This document shows, one piece after another, positions 44,237 to 53,298 of a stretch of DNA of 53,495 bases (position 1 is the stretch's first letter; each line of letters begins with the position of its first letter). Position numbers and translations under genes: made by a program. Location: NCBI GenBank assembly GCA_030614785.1, contig JAUWTJ010000022.1, positions 1 through 53,495 of the forward strand. The letters run 5' to 3'. The DNA is from Alphaproteobacteria bacterium. Its GTDB lineage: Bacteria > Pseudomonadota > Alphaproteobacteria > M2410. The notes beneath the pieces were generated by a model. That model was not told the origin of the DNA. It searched no databases and worked only from the letters and a program-made list of their open reading frames with translations.

Positions 44237-44929
44237 TTGTCCGCATCAGACCAGAAAAAAGCCTGTGGCGAATATGCCATGAAGTTCATTGAGCGCGGCA
44301 TGAAGGTCGGGCTCGGGACCGGCTCCACCGCCGAGCATTTCGTGCGCGCCCTGGCGGCGGCGGATCTGGGCGTGAAATGTGTTGCAACGTCGGAGCAGAC
44401 GACGGCGCTGGCAACCGGCCTCGGGCTGTCGCTGTTTTCGCTTGATGAGCTCGGGCGGGTCGATGTGACCGTGGACGGGGCGGATGAATTCGATGCACAG
44501 CTCACGCTGATCAAGGGCGGCGGCGGGGCACTCCTGAGGAAGAAGATTGTCGCTCATGTTTCGGATATGATTGTCACCATCGCCGATGAGAGCAAACTGG
44601 TCGACCGTCTTGGCGCTTTCGCCCTGCCGATTGAGGTGGTGGATTTTGCACCGGATCTGGCGGTCAGGGAAATTATGGCGGTCGCCGCCGATCTTGGCTG
44701 TGCGACGAACGAGGCGCGCATCCGTGTTGATGATATGGGCGAGCCTTTTATCTCCGACGGCAGTCATCTCATCATCGATTGTGCGTGCGGCGCCATCCCT
44801 GATGCCGCCCGTCTTGAAGCGGCGCTCAATGCCCTGCCGTTCGTGGTTGAAAACGGGCTTTTCGTCGGGCTCTCAAGCGTTGCCGTGCTCGGGACCGATG
44901 AGGGAGTGAGGGAAGTGACGGCGGGTTAG
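44237..44929 (+). CDS. rpiA: Ribose-5-phosphate isomerase A
   Basis: 230 residues from a TTG start. The start is fixed by AAAGGAG at 44223-44229, 7 nt before the TTG; no ATG is available upstream in frame. RpiA interconverts ribose 5-phosphate and ribulose 5-phosphate. Motifs: GLGTGSTAEHFVRAL, VTVDGADEFDAQ, KGGGGALLRKKIV and the Lys/Asp pair. It converges with the aminotransferase gene across mosaic element B. Confidence 0.96.
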   Translation: MSASDQKKACGEYAMKFIERGMKVGLGTGSTAEHFVRALAAADLGVKCVATSEQTTALATGLGLSLFSLDELGRVDVTVDGADEFDAQLTLIKGGGGALLRKKIVAHVSDMIVTIADESKLVDRLGAFALPIEVVDFAPDLAVREIMAVAADLGCATNEARIRVDDMGEPFISDGSHLIIDCACGAIPDAARLEAALNALPFVVENGLFVGLSSVAVLGTDEGVREVTAG

Positions 44930-44932
44930 CAA

Positions 44933-45071
44933 AGTCCCTCTCCCTCCGGGAGAGGGTGGATTGGGCGAAGCCCAAGACGGGTGAGGGGCGATGCTTCAAC
45001 ACCCTCAGAGTGTGGAAACATCGCCCCTCATCCGGCGCTTGCGCGCCACCTTCTCCCGGAGGGAGAAGGAC
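44933..45071. repeat. Mosaic palindromic element, copy B
   Basis: Outer arms as in copies A and C. Left apical hairpin TTGGGC-GAA-GCCCAA (44961-44975), right hairpin GGCGC-TTGC-GCGCC. Central inverted blocks GTGAGGGGCGATG...CATCGCCCCTCA. Lies between the convergent 3' ends of rpiA and the aminotransferase gene. Confidence 0.9.
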
Positions 45072-45086
45072 AGGAAATGTTGCTAT

Positions 45087-46259
45087 CTACTCTTGGACTT
45101 CCAGCACTGCATCACAAACCTGATGCACATGATCTTCCGTCAAATAGGGGTGCATGGGGAGGGCGAAGATGCGGGTTGAGGCGTCTTCGCAGACTGGCAG
45201 GCCACTCTTTGGTGCAAAGCCGGCAAAGGCTGCATGGCGATGGAGCGGTGTGGTGTAATAGATCGCCGACGGGATGCCGCGGATCTTGAGGTGCTCCTGC
45301 ATACGGGTGCGCTCGGTCGTGTCCTTGGCCAGAACCGAGAACAGGCCCCAGGAGCTTTTGTCTTCCTCGGTGATCGGCGTCAGCGCGACGCGCTCGGCGA
45401 GACGGTCATGGTAGATCTGCGCGGCGTTGTTGCGCACTTTTGATTCTTCGTCGAAGATCTTCAGTTTTTCGATCAGGATCGCGGCCTGAATGGTATCGAG
45501 GCGGCCGTTCATGCCAACGCGCAGGCTTTCCTTGCGCTGGTCATCGGTGCCATGGAAGCCGATGGAGCGCCACAGGGCGGCCTTTTCACGGTCCATGGTG
45601 AACATCGCGCCGCCGTCGCCGTAACAGCCGAGTGTCTTGGACGGAAAGAAGCTTGTTGCCGACACCGGAGCCAGAGCGCCGACCTGTTTGCCGTTTTGTG
45701 CGCCGCCAAAGCTTTGTGCTGCATCGGCCATAAGGAACATGCCGCGGCCATCGGCAATACACGAAAGCGCGGTGTAGTCAGCTGGCAGACCAAAGAGGTC
45801 AACGGCGATAATTGCGCGGGCTTTCAATTTGCCTTCAGTTTCAACCGCCTCGATCCTTTCAAGCAGATCGTCGGGGTCCATGTTGAAAGTCAACGGATCT
45901 GAGTCGACGAAGACCGGTGTTGCGCCGGTCATCAGGACGGCATTGGCCGTTGCGTTATAGGTAAAGGACGGAATGAACACCGCGTCGCCGGCGCCGATGC
46001 CCTCGCCGAGGAGCGGAATGACAAGGGCGTCTGTGCCCGAAGCACAGCCAACAACTTCTGCCGCGCCGGTGCGCCGGGCCAGTTCGTCTTCAAGCCACTC
46101 AATGTCTGGACCCATGATGTATTTGCCGTGAGCCAGTACGCGCTGGATAGCAGAGTCGACCTGGTCCTTGATGGCAGCCTGCTGGGTCTTCAGGTCAATG
46201 AATTGAACCTGCGACTCGCGGGCCTCTGTCCGCACTATGAGTTTTTCCTGGATATTCAT
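45087..46259 (-). CDS. DegT/DnrJ/EryC1 family sugar aminotransferase (GnnB/WbpE-like)
   Basis: 390 residues, PLP sugar aminotransferase. The PLP lysine is Lys208 in SFFPSKTLGCYGDGG and Asp179 lies in LMADAAQSFGG. The N-terminal QFIDLKTQQAAIKDQV and the C-terminal FALPMHPYL are very close to the WbpE type, which aminates the 3-keto sugar UDP-GlcNAc(A). With the oxidoreductase directly upstream it matches the GnnA-GnnB pair that makes UDP-GlcNAc3N for amide-linked lipid A. WbpE-like use in a 2,3-diamino uronate pathway is the alternative, but no wbpA, wbpD or wbpI is near. Confidence 0.87.
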   Translation of the reverse strand: MNIQEKLIVRTEARESQVQFIDLKTQQAAIKDQVDSAIQRVLAHGKYIMGPDIEWLEDELARRTGAAEVVGCASGTDALVIPLLGEGIGAGDAVFIPSFTYNATANAVLMTGATPVFVDSDPLTFNMDPDDLLERIEAVETEGKLKARAIIAVDLFGLPADYTALSCIADGRGMFLMADAAQSFGGAQNGKQVGALAPVSATSFFPSKTLGCYGDGGAMFTMDREKAALWRSIGFHGTDDQRKESLRVGMNGRLDTIQAAILIEKLKIFDEESKVRNNAAQIYHDRLAERVALTPITEEDKSSWGLFSVLAKDTTERTRMQEHLKIRGIPSAIYYTTPLHRHAAFAGFAPKSGLPVCEDASTRIFALPMHPYLTEDHVHQVCDAVLEVQE

Positions 46260-46271
46260 ATTCTAATTCCT

Positions 46272-47252
46272 TTAATCGACGTTCTTCGCATTGGTCTCAC
46301 TGCTGGAAACTTTCGTTGCCTCAATGATCCCAAGCGCGGTTTCCAAAGCTCGCCGCGCATCGCCCCCGGTTACGAAAACGTCTTCCCCGGTTTTTACACA
46401 TGCTACAAAAGCCCCGATGGCATATCCCAAAGGATCGTCGGCAACCGCCGGCAGTCCTTCTTCGGAGGCTTCAAAGGCTGACTTCAGGTCTGCCTTTGTG
46501 GTATTTTTTAACGTGCGAGCGATGAAATCGATCTCCACACGGCCATCTTCATAATCCAGCGTCATGGTCCGCTTGCGCTCATCAGCCATACGGCTGGCCA
46601 GCAGGCGAACCTCGCAGCCATCCGTCAGGCGGAGGCGCGCATCAACTTCGTCTTCAAACTCTCCATGAACGACCTTTGACACTGCCTCGGTTTCTTCAAC
46701 AGGGGCAGGGGCCACCTGATGTACAAGGTCGAGGTCGTGGATCATCAGATCAAGAACAACGGAAACATCCATGGCGCGCCCTGTGAAGGGACCGGCGCGG
46801 ACGCATTCAATTTTTCGCGGCGTGGCCCGGCGCGACAGCAAGCCGAACTCGGCAAAGACAAAACGCTCCTGGTGGCCGACCTGGATCATCAGGTCACGTT
46901 CTTCGGCCAGCTCCATCAGGATATCGGCATCGATCACTTCAAGGGCGATCGGCTTTTCGATGTAGACATGCATCCCGGCTTTAAGAGCGTCGCGGGCGAG
47001 GGCATAGTGGAACGAGGCGGGCGACGTGATCGAGATGACGTCGGCCTTGCCTTTCAGGTCCTCGACGGAAGTGAAGACCTCTGCGCCATATTCATCGGCG
47101 AGTTTTGCCGCGGCTGTCTTGTCGATGTCGATGATGCCGACAAGCGTGACGCCTGGCAGCGAGGCATATTTTTTCGCGTGAAGGCCACCGAAAAATCCCG
47201 CGCCGACAACAGCCGCGCGCAGGTCCCCATTATTTTGTCTTGTTCCAGCCAA
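46272..47252 (-). CDS. Gfo/Idh/MocA family oxidoreductase (GnnA/WbpB-like)
   Basis: About 326 residues. Rossmann motif GAGFFGGLHAKKY, then EKPIAL (catalytic Lys) and the C-terminal sheet domain. Gfo/Idh enzymes here would oxidise the C3 hydroxyl of a UDP-GlcNAc derivative, ready for the aminotransferase 12 nt downstream. The start is uncertain: the frame opens at a GTG at 47306, but GGGAAG directly abuts it; a TTG at 47252 gives an N-terminus of usual family length and is used here. Divergent from the CurA-like gene. Confidence 0.85.
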   Translation of the reverse strand: MAGTRQNNGDLRAAVVGAGFFGGLHAKKYASLPGVTLVGIIDIDKTAAAKLADEYGAEVFTSVEDLKGKADVISITSPASFHYALARDALKAGMHVYIEKPIALEVIDADILMELAEERDLMIQVGHQERFVFAEFGLLSRRATPRKIECVRAGPFTGRAMDVSVVLDLMIHDLDLVHQVAPAPVEETEAVSKVVHGEFEDEVDARLRLTDGCEVRLLASRMADERKRTMTLDYEDGRVEIDFIARTLKNTTKADLKSAFEASEEGLPAVADDPLGYAIGAFVACVKTGEDVFVTGGDARRALETALGIIEATKVSSSETNAKNVD

Positions 47253-47416
47253 TTCTCTACCCGGTCTTCTGCACAATATTTGTTCAGTGTCGGATCCCGT
47301 TTTCACCTTCCCGAAAGATCGTTAAAATCTTAGGTAAATTCCCGGAAACCTTGTTATCTTCCAACCGGTTATCCCGCAGGAAAACGCTCGATGCAAATAA
47401 AGGAACATTACAAAAA

Positions 47417-48442
47417 ATGACGGAATTGAAGAGCCGCGAAATCAGGTTGACCGCTTATCCCAAAGGCCTGCCAACCGCAGAAACCTTTGAGATTTGTGAG
47501 GTGGATGTTCCAGAACCCGAGGGCCGTGCGTTCCGGGTCCGTAACATTTACATGTCGGTTGACCCCTATATGAGGGGCCGAATGCGCCAGGGCGAAAGCT
47601 ATGTGGCCGCCTTTGAGGTCGGAAAAGCACTTGATGGGGGTGCCATCGGGGTGGTCGAGCAGTCGAACAATCCGGACTTTCCGGAAAATACCCTGGTTAT
47701 GTCATCTTATGGCTGGCGCGAGTATTTCGTCTCGGACGGCGAGGGCCTGCGAAAGCTTGCGCCAATTGAAGGCGCGTCCCTGACGGCGCATATGGGGGCT
47801 GCGGGCGGGACCGGGCTTACCGCCTATGTCGGGCTCATGCGCATCGCGGCGCTCAAGACGGGCGACAAGGTTTTTGTCTCGGCGGCTGCCGGGGCCGTCG
47901 GCCAGATCGCCTGCCAGATCGCGAAAATCAAGGGCTGTTATGTCGTCGGCTCTGCCGGGTCGGATGAAAAGTGCAAATGGCTGGAAGAGACCTGCGGCGT
48001 TGATGCGACGATCAATTATAAAACCGCAGGCAATTTGACTCAGGCGCTGCGTGAAAAATTCCCCGAGGGCATTGATGTCTATTTTGAGAATGTCGGCGGC
48101 GACCATCTTCAGGCGGCGCTTGATGTGATGAACGTCAAAGGGCGCATCGCGGTCTGCGGTATGATCTCGGTCTATAATGCCGACGAGCCCGTGCCCGGGC
48201 CGACCAACCTGACCCAGATCATCGGCAAGGACATCACCATGCGCGGCTTCGTGCTCGGCAATCACTTCGATATGGCGGGGGATTTCTACCGCGACATTGC
48301 GACCTGGATCAGGGAGGGCAAGATCAAATGGTCGGAGACGATTTACGACGGCATCGAGAAGGCGCCCGAGGCGTTCATGGGTCTGTTCGAAGGCAAGAAC
48401 TCCGGCAAGATGCTGGTGCGATTGAGCGACGAGCCGAAATAG
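47417..48442 (+). CDS. CurA/PTGR1-like NADP-dependent MDR oxidoreductase
   Basis: 341 residues from MTELKSREIRL; AAGGAA precedes the ATG at a longish distance. The frame extends upstream to 47240 but those 59 residues lie over the divergent promoter region. YMSVDPYMRGRM is the hallmark of zinc-free leukotriene/2-alkenal/curcumin reductases. Rossmann region SAAAGAVGQIACQIAKIKG. It likely reduces alpha,beta-unsaturated carbonyls; substrate unknown. Converges with the DAHP synthase gene. Confidence 0.9.
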   Translation: MTELKSREIRLTAYPKGLPTAETFEICEVDVPEPEGRAFRVRNIYMSVDPYMRGRMRQGESYVAAFEVGKALDGGAIGVVEQSNNPDFPENTLVMSSYGWREYFVSDGEGLRKLAPIEGASLTAHMGAAGGTGLTAYVGLMRIAALKTGDKVFVSAAAGAVGQIACQIAKIKGCYVVGSAGSDEKCKWLEETCGVDATINYKTAGNLTQALREKFPEGIDVYFENVGGDHLQAALDVMNVKGRIAVCGMISVYNADEPVPGPTNLTQIIGKDITMRGFVLGNHFDMAGDFYRDIATWIREGKIKWSETIYDGIEKAPEAFMGLFEGKNSGKMLVRLSDEPK

Positions 48443-48458
48443 GGCGTGTGCAGAAAAG

Positions 48459-48594
48459 AGTCCTTCTCCCTCCGGGAGAAGGTGCCGCGAAGCGGCGGAT
48501 GAGGGGCGATGCTGCAGCACATCGAGCGTGTTGTGGCATCGGTCCCTCACCCGTCAGGCTGCGCCTGCCACCCTCTCCCGGAGGGAGAGGGACT
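48459..48594. repeat. Mosaic palindromic element, copy C
   Basis: Outer arms AGTCCTTCTCCCTCCGGGAG and its inverse. Left apical hairpin GCCGC-GAA-GCGGC (48484-48496), right hairpin CAGGC-TGC-GCCTG. Lies between convergent ends of the CurA-like and DAHP synthase genes. Confidence 0.9.
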
Positions 48595-48694
48595 CAGTCC
48601 CGGTTGACCACTGCAACGAGCATGGCCGCGAAAGCTTCGTGGGCCTCCGGCGGCAGATCAAGGCTACAGGCAAGGGGAGCGTAAGCATCGACCA

Positions 48695-48752
48695 GGGACC
48701 CATACTTGAGAACGCACGCCTCATTCTACGGGAGCTTTCAGGTATGGGTCCC
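48695..48752. repeat. Inverted repeat next to mosaic element C
   Basis: GGGACCCATACTTGA (48695-48709) and TCAGGTATGGGTCCC (48738-48752) pair at 14 of 15 positions. GTCGAGGATGAC follows at 48771, close to the arm of the element at 42894. The rest of the 48599-48818 gap shows nothing coding. Confidence 0.8.
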
Positions 48753-48818
48753 CGATCAACGCTGGCGCGTTGTCGAGGATGACGATGCGTTAGTTAAGAG
48801 GAAACCCAAGGCCAACCC

Positions 48819-50204
48819 TCAATCAAAGCTCACAGCCGCCGCCATGCCCATATCCTCGCGCTCCTTCTTGATGCCTTCGGCCAGCAGGAACGCGAGTTCC
48901 AGGGCCTGGGACGCGTTGAGGCGCGGGTCGCAGTGGGTGTGGTAGCGCGATGACAAGTCCTCTTCGGTGATCGCCTGGGCGCCGCCGATGCATTCGGTGA
49001 CGTCCTGGCCGGTCATCTCAAAATGGACGCCGCCGGCGTGGGTGCCTTCGGCCTGGTGGATGGCGAAGAAGTCCTGAACCTCTTTCAGAATGCGGTCAAA
49101 CGGCCGGGTCTTGAAGCCGGTTGAGGCCTTGATGGTGTTGCCGTGCATCGGGTCACACGACCACACGACGTTGCGGCCCTCTTCCTTGACCTTCCGGAGC
49201 AGCGGCGGCAGGCCCTTGCCGACATTTTCAGAGCCAAAGCGGGCAATCAAAGTGAGGCGGCCGGGCTCATTGTCCGGGTTGAGCTTGTCGCACAGCCGGA
49301 TGAGCTCATCGGGCTCGAGGCTCGGACCGCATTTCATGCCGATCGGGTTTTTGATGCCGGAGAAGAATTCGACGTGGGCGCCGTCCAGCTGGCGCGTGCG
49401 GTCGCCGATCCACAGCAAGTGGGCGGAGGTGTCGTACCAGTCGCCGCTGGTGCTGTCGATGCGGGTCATGGACTGTTCATAGCCGAGCAGCAGGGCTTCG
49501 TGCGAGGTGAAGAAGTCGGTCTGATGGATTTGCGGCGCGGTCTGCGAGGTGATGCCGCAGGCGCGCATGAAGTCGAGCGCATCGGTGATGCGGTTTGCCA
49601 GCGCCTGATAACGCTCCGTCTGCTGAGAATTGGCGACAAAGCCAAGCGTCCATTTGTGCACATTGCTGAGATCGGCAAAGCCGCCCGAGGCAAAGGCGCG
49701 AATAAGATTGAGGGTCGAGGCGGACTGGCCGTAGGCCTGCACCAGCCTCTGCGGATCGGGCTCGCGCGAGGTCGCGTCAAAGTCGATCGCGTTGATGATG
49801 TCGCCGCGATAGGACGGCAGCTCGACGCCGTCGATGGTCTCAAAGTCGCCGGAGCGCGGCTTGGCGAACTGTCCGGCGATGCGGCCGACCTTGACCACGG
49901 GGACGGAGCCGCCAAAGGTCAGAATGACCGCCATCTGCAACAGCACGCGGAAGGTGTCACGAATGTTGTCGGGATGAAACTCGGCAAAACTCTCGGCGCA
50001 GTCGCCGCCCTGCAAGAGGAAGGCGCGACCTTGTGAAACTTCGGCCAGATGCGCCTTGAGGGCGCGCGCTTCACCGGCAAAGACCAGCGGCGGATAACCC
50101 GACAGCTGCTTTTCAACAGCCGCCAGGGCTGCCTTGTCCTTGTAGGTCGGCATCTGAATTGCCGGGAATTCGCGCCAGGTTGCAGGCGACCATTTCGTAC
50201 TCAT
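48819..50204 (-). CDS. Class II 3-deoxy-7-phosphoheptulonate synthase (DAHP synthase)
   Basis: 461 residues from [10 protein letters not shown]; a TTG at 50213 would add three residues. It condenses phosphoenolpyruvate and erythrose 4-phosphate, the first step of aromatic synthesis. The plant-like class II motifs are clear: [47 protein letters not shown] and [15 protein letters not shown]. Near full length. Alphaproteobacteria commonly have this class as their sole enzyme. Divergent spacing to GIY-YIG gene contains repeat R1. Confidence 0.96.
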   Translation of the reverse strand: MSTKWSPATWREFPAIQMPTYKDKAALAAVEKQLSGYPPLVFAGEARALKAHLAEVSQGRAFLLQGGDCAESFAEFHPDNIRDTFRVLLQMAVILTFGGSVPVVKVGRIAGQFAKPRSGDFETIDGVELPSYRGDIINAIDFDATSREPDPQRLVQAYGQSASTLNLIRAFASGGFADLSNVHKWTLGFVANSQQTERYQALANRITDALDFMRACGITSQTAPQIHQTDFFTSHEALLLGYEQSMTRIDSTSGDWYDTSAHLLWIGDRTRQLDGAHVEFFSGIKNPIGMKCGPSLEPDELIRLCDKLNPDNEPGRLTLIARFGSENVGKGLPPLLRKVKEEGRNVVWSCDPMHGNTIKASTGFKTRPFDRILKEVQDFFAIHQAEGTHAGGVHFEMTGQDVTECIGGAQAITEEDLSSRYHTHCDPRLNASQALELAFLLAEGIKKEREDMGMAAAVSFD

Positions 50205-50302
50205 CGGTCTCAACTTTCAATAAATTACCCAATACGGCCAATCTCTATACCGGATCGTGCGCAAATGCGCCAGTGCTGCGGTGCAGCAGAGTTAATGGTG
50301 GG

Positions 50303-50357
50303 TGACAAACCCCGTAACATTGTCGCCCCGCACGTGATGCGGGGCCTCAGGCCCGGG
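50303..50357. repeat. R1 repeat, left copy (flanks GIY-YIG gene)
   Basis: 55 nt, 52 of 55 identical to 50753-50807 and in the same orientation. Contains the palindrome CCCCGCA-N5-TGCGGGG and ends CAGGCCCGGG. Confidence 0.9.
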
Positions 50358-50371
50358 GGCAGACGAAGCAC

Positions 50372-50662
50372 TCACTGATTGAGCTTCAGGTAGAGGTCGA
50401 GCCAATCCGGATTAGTGGTCTTGATCAGGTCTTCTTTCCAGACTCGCTTCCAGCGCTTGATCTTCTTCTCGCGCTCAAGGGCGATTTGAATATCGTTGTG
50501 AGCCTCAACGTAGACGAGCTTCTTTAGATTGTACTTCTTCGAAAACCCTTTGGCGAACCCTTCTCTATGTTCCCAGACACGCCTTGCAATATCGCTGGTT
50601 ACGCCGACATACAGCGTTGAGTGAACCTTGTTGGTCAGTATGTAGACGTAGTAGATCTTCAT
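50372..50662 (-). CDS. Small GIY-YIG nuclease domain protein
   Basis: 96 residues from MKIYYVYILTN. The frame extends to 50770, but those extra 36 residues come from the repeat sequence upstream. GIY-YIG motifs: YYVYI, TLYVGVTSD, the Arg of RRVWEHREG and the Glu of ALEREKKIKRW, so catalytic residues look intact. It resembles the short UPF0213/YhbQ-type proteins, whose role is unknown. 55-bp repeats flank it on both sides, 450 bp apart, so the unit may be mobile or repeat-associated. Confidence 0.85.
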   Translation of the reverse strand: MKIYYVYILTNKVHSTLYVGVTSDIARRVWEHREGFAKGFSKKYNLKKLVYVEAHNDIQIALEREKKIKRWKRVWKEDLIKTTNPDWLDLYLKLNQ

Positions 50663-50720
50663 ACCTGTGATTGTAGCGAAAGCGCTGATGCTACACCAGA
50701 ACTGGATTGAACTGGAAAAT

Positions 50721-50758
50721 GGTGCCCCGAGATCCTGGCTCGGAGGCCGGGATGACAA
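50721..50758. repeat. Rb repeat, copy 1 (fused to R1 right copy)
   Basis: GGTGCCCCGAGATCC, a variable middle (TGGCTCGGAGGCC), then GGGATGACAA. Same outer blocks as 50842-50878 in the same orientation. It runs directly into R1 at 50753. Confidence 0.75.
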
Positions 50759-50807
50759 ACCCGGTAACATTGTCGCCCCGCACTTGATGCGGGGTCTCAG
50801 GCCCGGG
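50753..50807. repeat. R1 repeat, right copy (flanks GIY-YIG gene)
   Basis: Direct copy of 50303-50357 with three mismatches. Lies upstream of the GIY-YIG gene start. Confidence 0.9.
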
Positions 50808-50841
50808 CGTTGTCGTCGATTTCGATATGTGTGTCCGGCGC

Positions 50842-50878
50842 GGTGCCCTGAGATCCCGGGTCAAGCCCGGGATGACAA
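50842..50878. repeat. Rb repeat, copy 2
   Basis: GGTGCCCTGAGATCC, then CGGGTCAAGCCC, then GGGATGACAA. CCCGGG-TCAAG-CCCGGG forms a small hairpin. It ends 9 nt before the gor stop. Confidence 0.75.
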
Positions 50879-50887
50879 TTGAACAGA

Positions 50888-52264
<1,377 letters not shown>

Positions 52265-52396
52265 GCGAAGAGGCCTTTCCGGGGTGTGCCTTAAAGTTCT
52301 ATCATTGATCCATACTTGTGCCTCATTGAGGCCGAGAACAGGTAAGGTATTCGGGGCCCGGCTTCAAGGACCAGGCTGTGTGCCGGTCATCACCCT

Positions 52397-52432
52397 GTTG
52401 TGATTTGGGTTGTGATTTGGGTTGTGATTTGG
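52397..52432. repeat. 12-bp tandem repeat, three perfect units
   Basis: GTTGTGATTTGG repeats at 52397, 52409 and 52421. It lies 45 nt upstream of the chosen start of the ferritin-like gene, between it and gor. A GTG at 52378 with AAGGA 7 nt ahead would make it coding (C-D-L-G repeats). Confidence 0.9.
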
Positions 52433-52476
52433 CCCTTGATTGGCCCCTGGTTGGGCCCTGTGATTTGGAAAGAGTT

Positions 52477-53298
52477 GTGAATTTGACCACGAAAACAGGC
52501 GCGCGCGCAGGACAGCCGGATTTTGCCAGCTTTGACCTTGCGGACTGGCTTGTCTGGTTTGACGCCCAAGCGGACCAGCAACACAAGGAACGGCTGATCT
52601 ATGACGAGCGGCTGCTGAGCGGCGCCGAGGCAAAAGTCCTCGGCCGGTCGATTGCGCAGTTCCAGCTTGGCGAGGTTTCCGACGGGGCCTATCTGGTCAA
52701 GGCCATGACGTCCTGGGCGATGCGGAACGGGCAGGACGATCTTGTGACCCTGGCGCACAAGCTGGTTCGCGAAGCGCGCCACCATGCCTTTTTGCTGGCG
52801 GAGTTCATGAAGCATCACGATTTGCCGCAGGCGCGGGCCCATCCGCTGGACGCGGGGTTTCGCATTATCCGGCGGCTCGGGCGGGTGGAAACCATGCTCT
52901 CGACCCTCATGGTCGCCGAGCTGATTGCAACCCACTACTACCAGTGTCTGGGCCATTCGACCCGCTCCACCATGCTGAAGCGGATTTCGGCTGAACTGCT
53001 GGAGGATGAAAAGGCGCATATTTATCTCTATCGCAGGCTTCTGGCGGATCTTCGGGGCGAGCGTGGCCGGTTTCATAATCTGGTCATCAAGGGGATCGAG
53101 CACTGCGTCTTTTTGACGGCGCTGGTGGCCGTCTGGCCGTTTCATCACAAGGTCTACCGCCGGGCCGGGACGGGGCTTTCGACCTATTGGCATGTCTATT
53201 GGGCGCGGTTTCGCGAGACCATCAAGGATCCCCAGAGCGACCAGGAAGGGCGGCTTGAGGCTGTTTTCGCCCAGGCGAAAGAAGTCGATTTAATTTGA
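52477..53298 (+). CDS. Ferritin-like di-iron protein of unknown substrate
   Basis: About 273 residues from GTG at 52477; TTG at 52483 fits GGAAAGAG better, and GTG at 52378 (AAGGA 7 nt ahead) would give 306 residues with a Cys-rich CDLG-repeat leader. All three are possible. Four-helix ligand pattern: Glu66, E99-A-R-H102, Glu148 and E178-K-A-H181, that is E, ExxH, E, ExxH as in ferritin-like di-iron enzymes. A hydrophobic stretch near the C-terminus (VFLTALVAVWPF) may touch the membrane. I do not recognise the subfamily; oxidase, hydroxylase or desaturase-type chemistry is possible. Divergent from gor. Confidence 0.78.
   Translation: MNLTTKTGARAGQPDFASFDLADWLVWFDAQADQQHKERLIYDERLLSGAEAKVLGRSIAQFQLGEVSDGAYLVKAMTSWAMRNGQDDLVTLAHKLVREARHHAFLLAEFMKHHDLPQARAHPLDAGFRIIRRLGRVETMLSTLMVAELIATHYYQCLGHSTRSTMLKRISAELLEDEKAHIYLYRRLLADLRGERGRFHNLVIKGIEHCVFLTALVAVWPFHHKVYRRAGTGLSTYWHVYWARFRETIKDPQSDQEGRLEAVFAQAKEVDLI

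Noticed and set aside
49143-50036. 297-residue plus-strand open frame opposite DAHP synthase
   Set aside because: Antisense to a complete conserved enzyme and with no recognisable motif or ribosome binding site.
50663-50770. N-terminal extension of the GIY-YIG protein
   Set aside because: Encoded by repeat sequence; the domain starts at the ATG at 50662.
52397-52432. CRISPR array
   Set aside because: Units are 12 bp, directly abutting, without spacers, and no cas gene is present.
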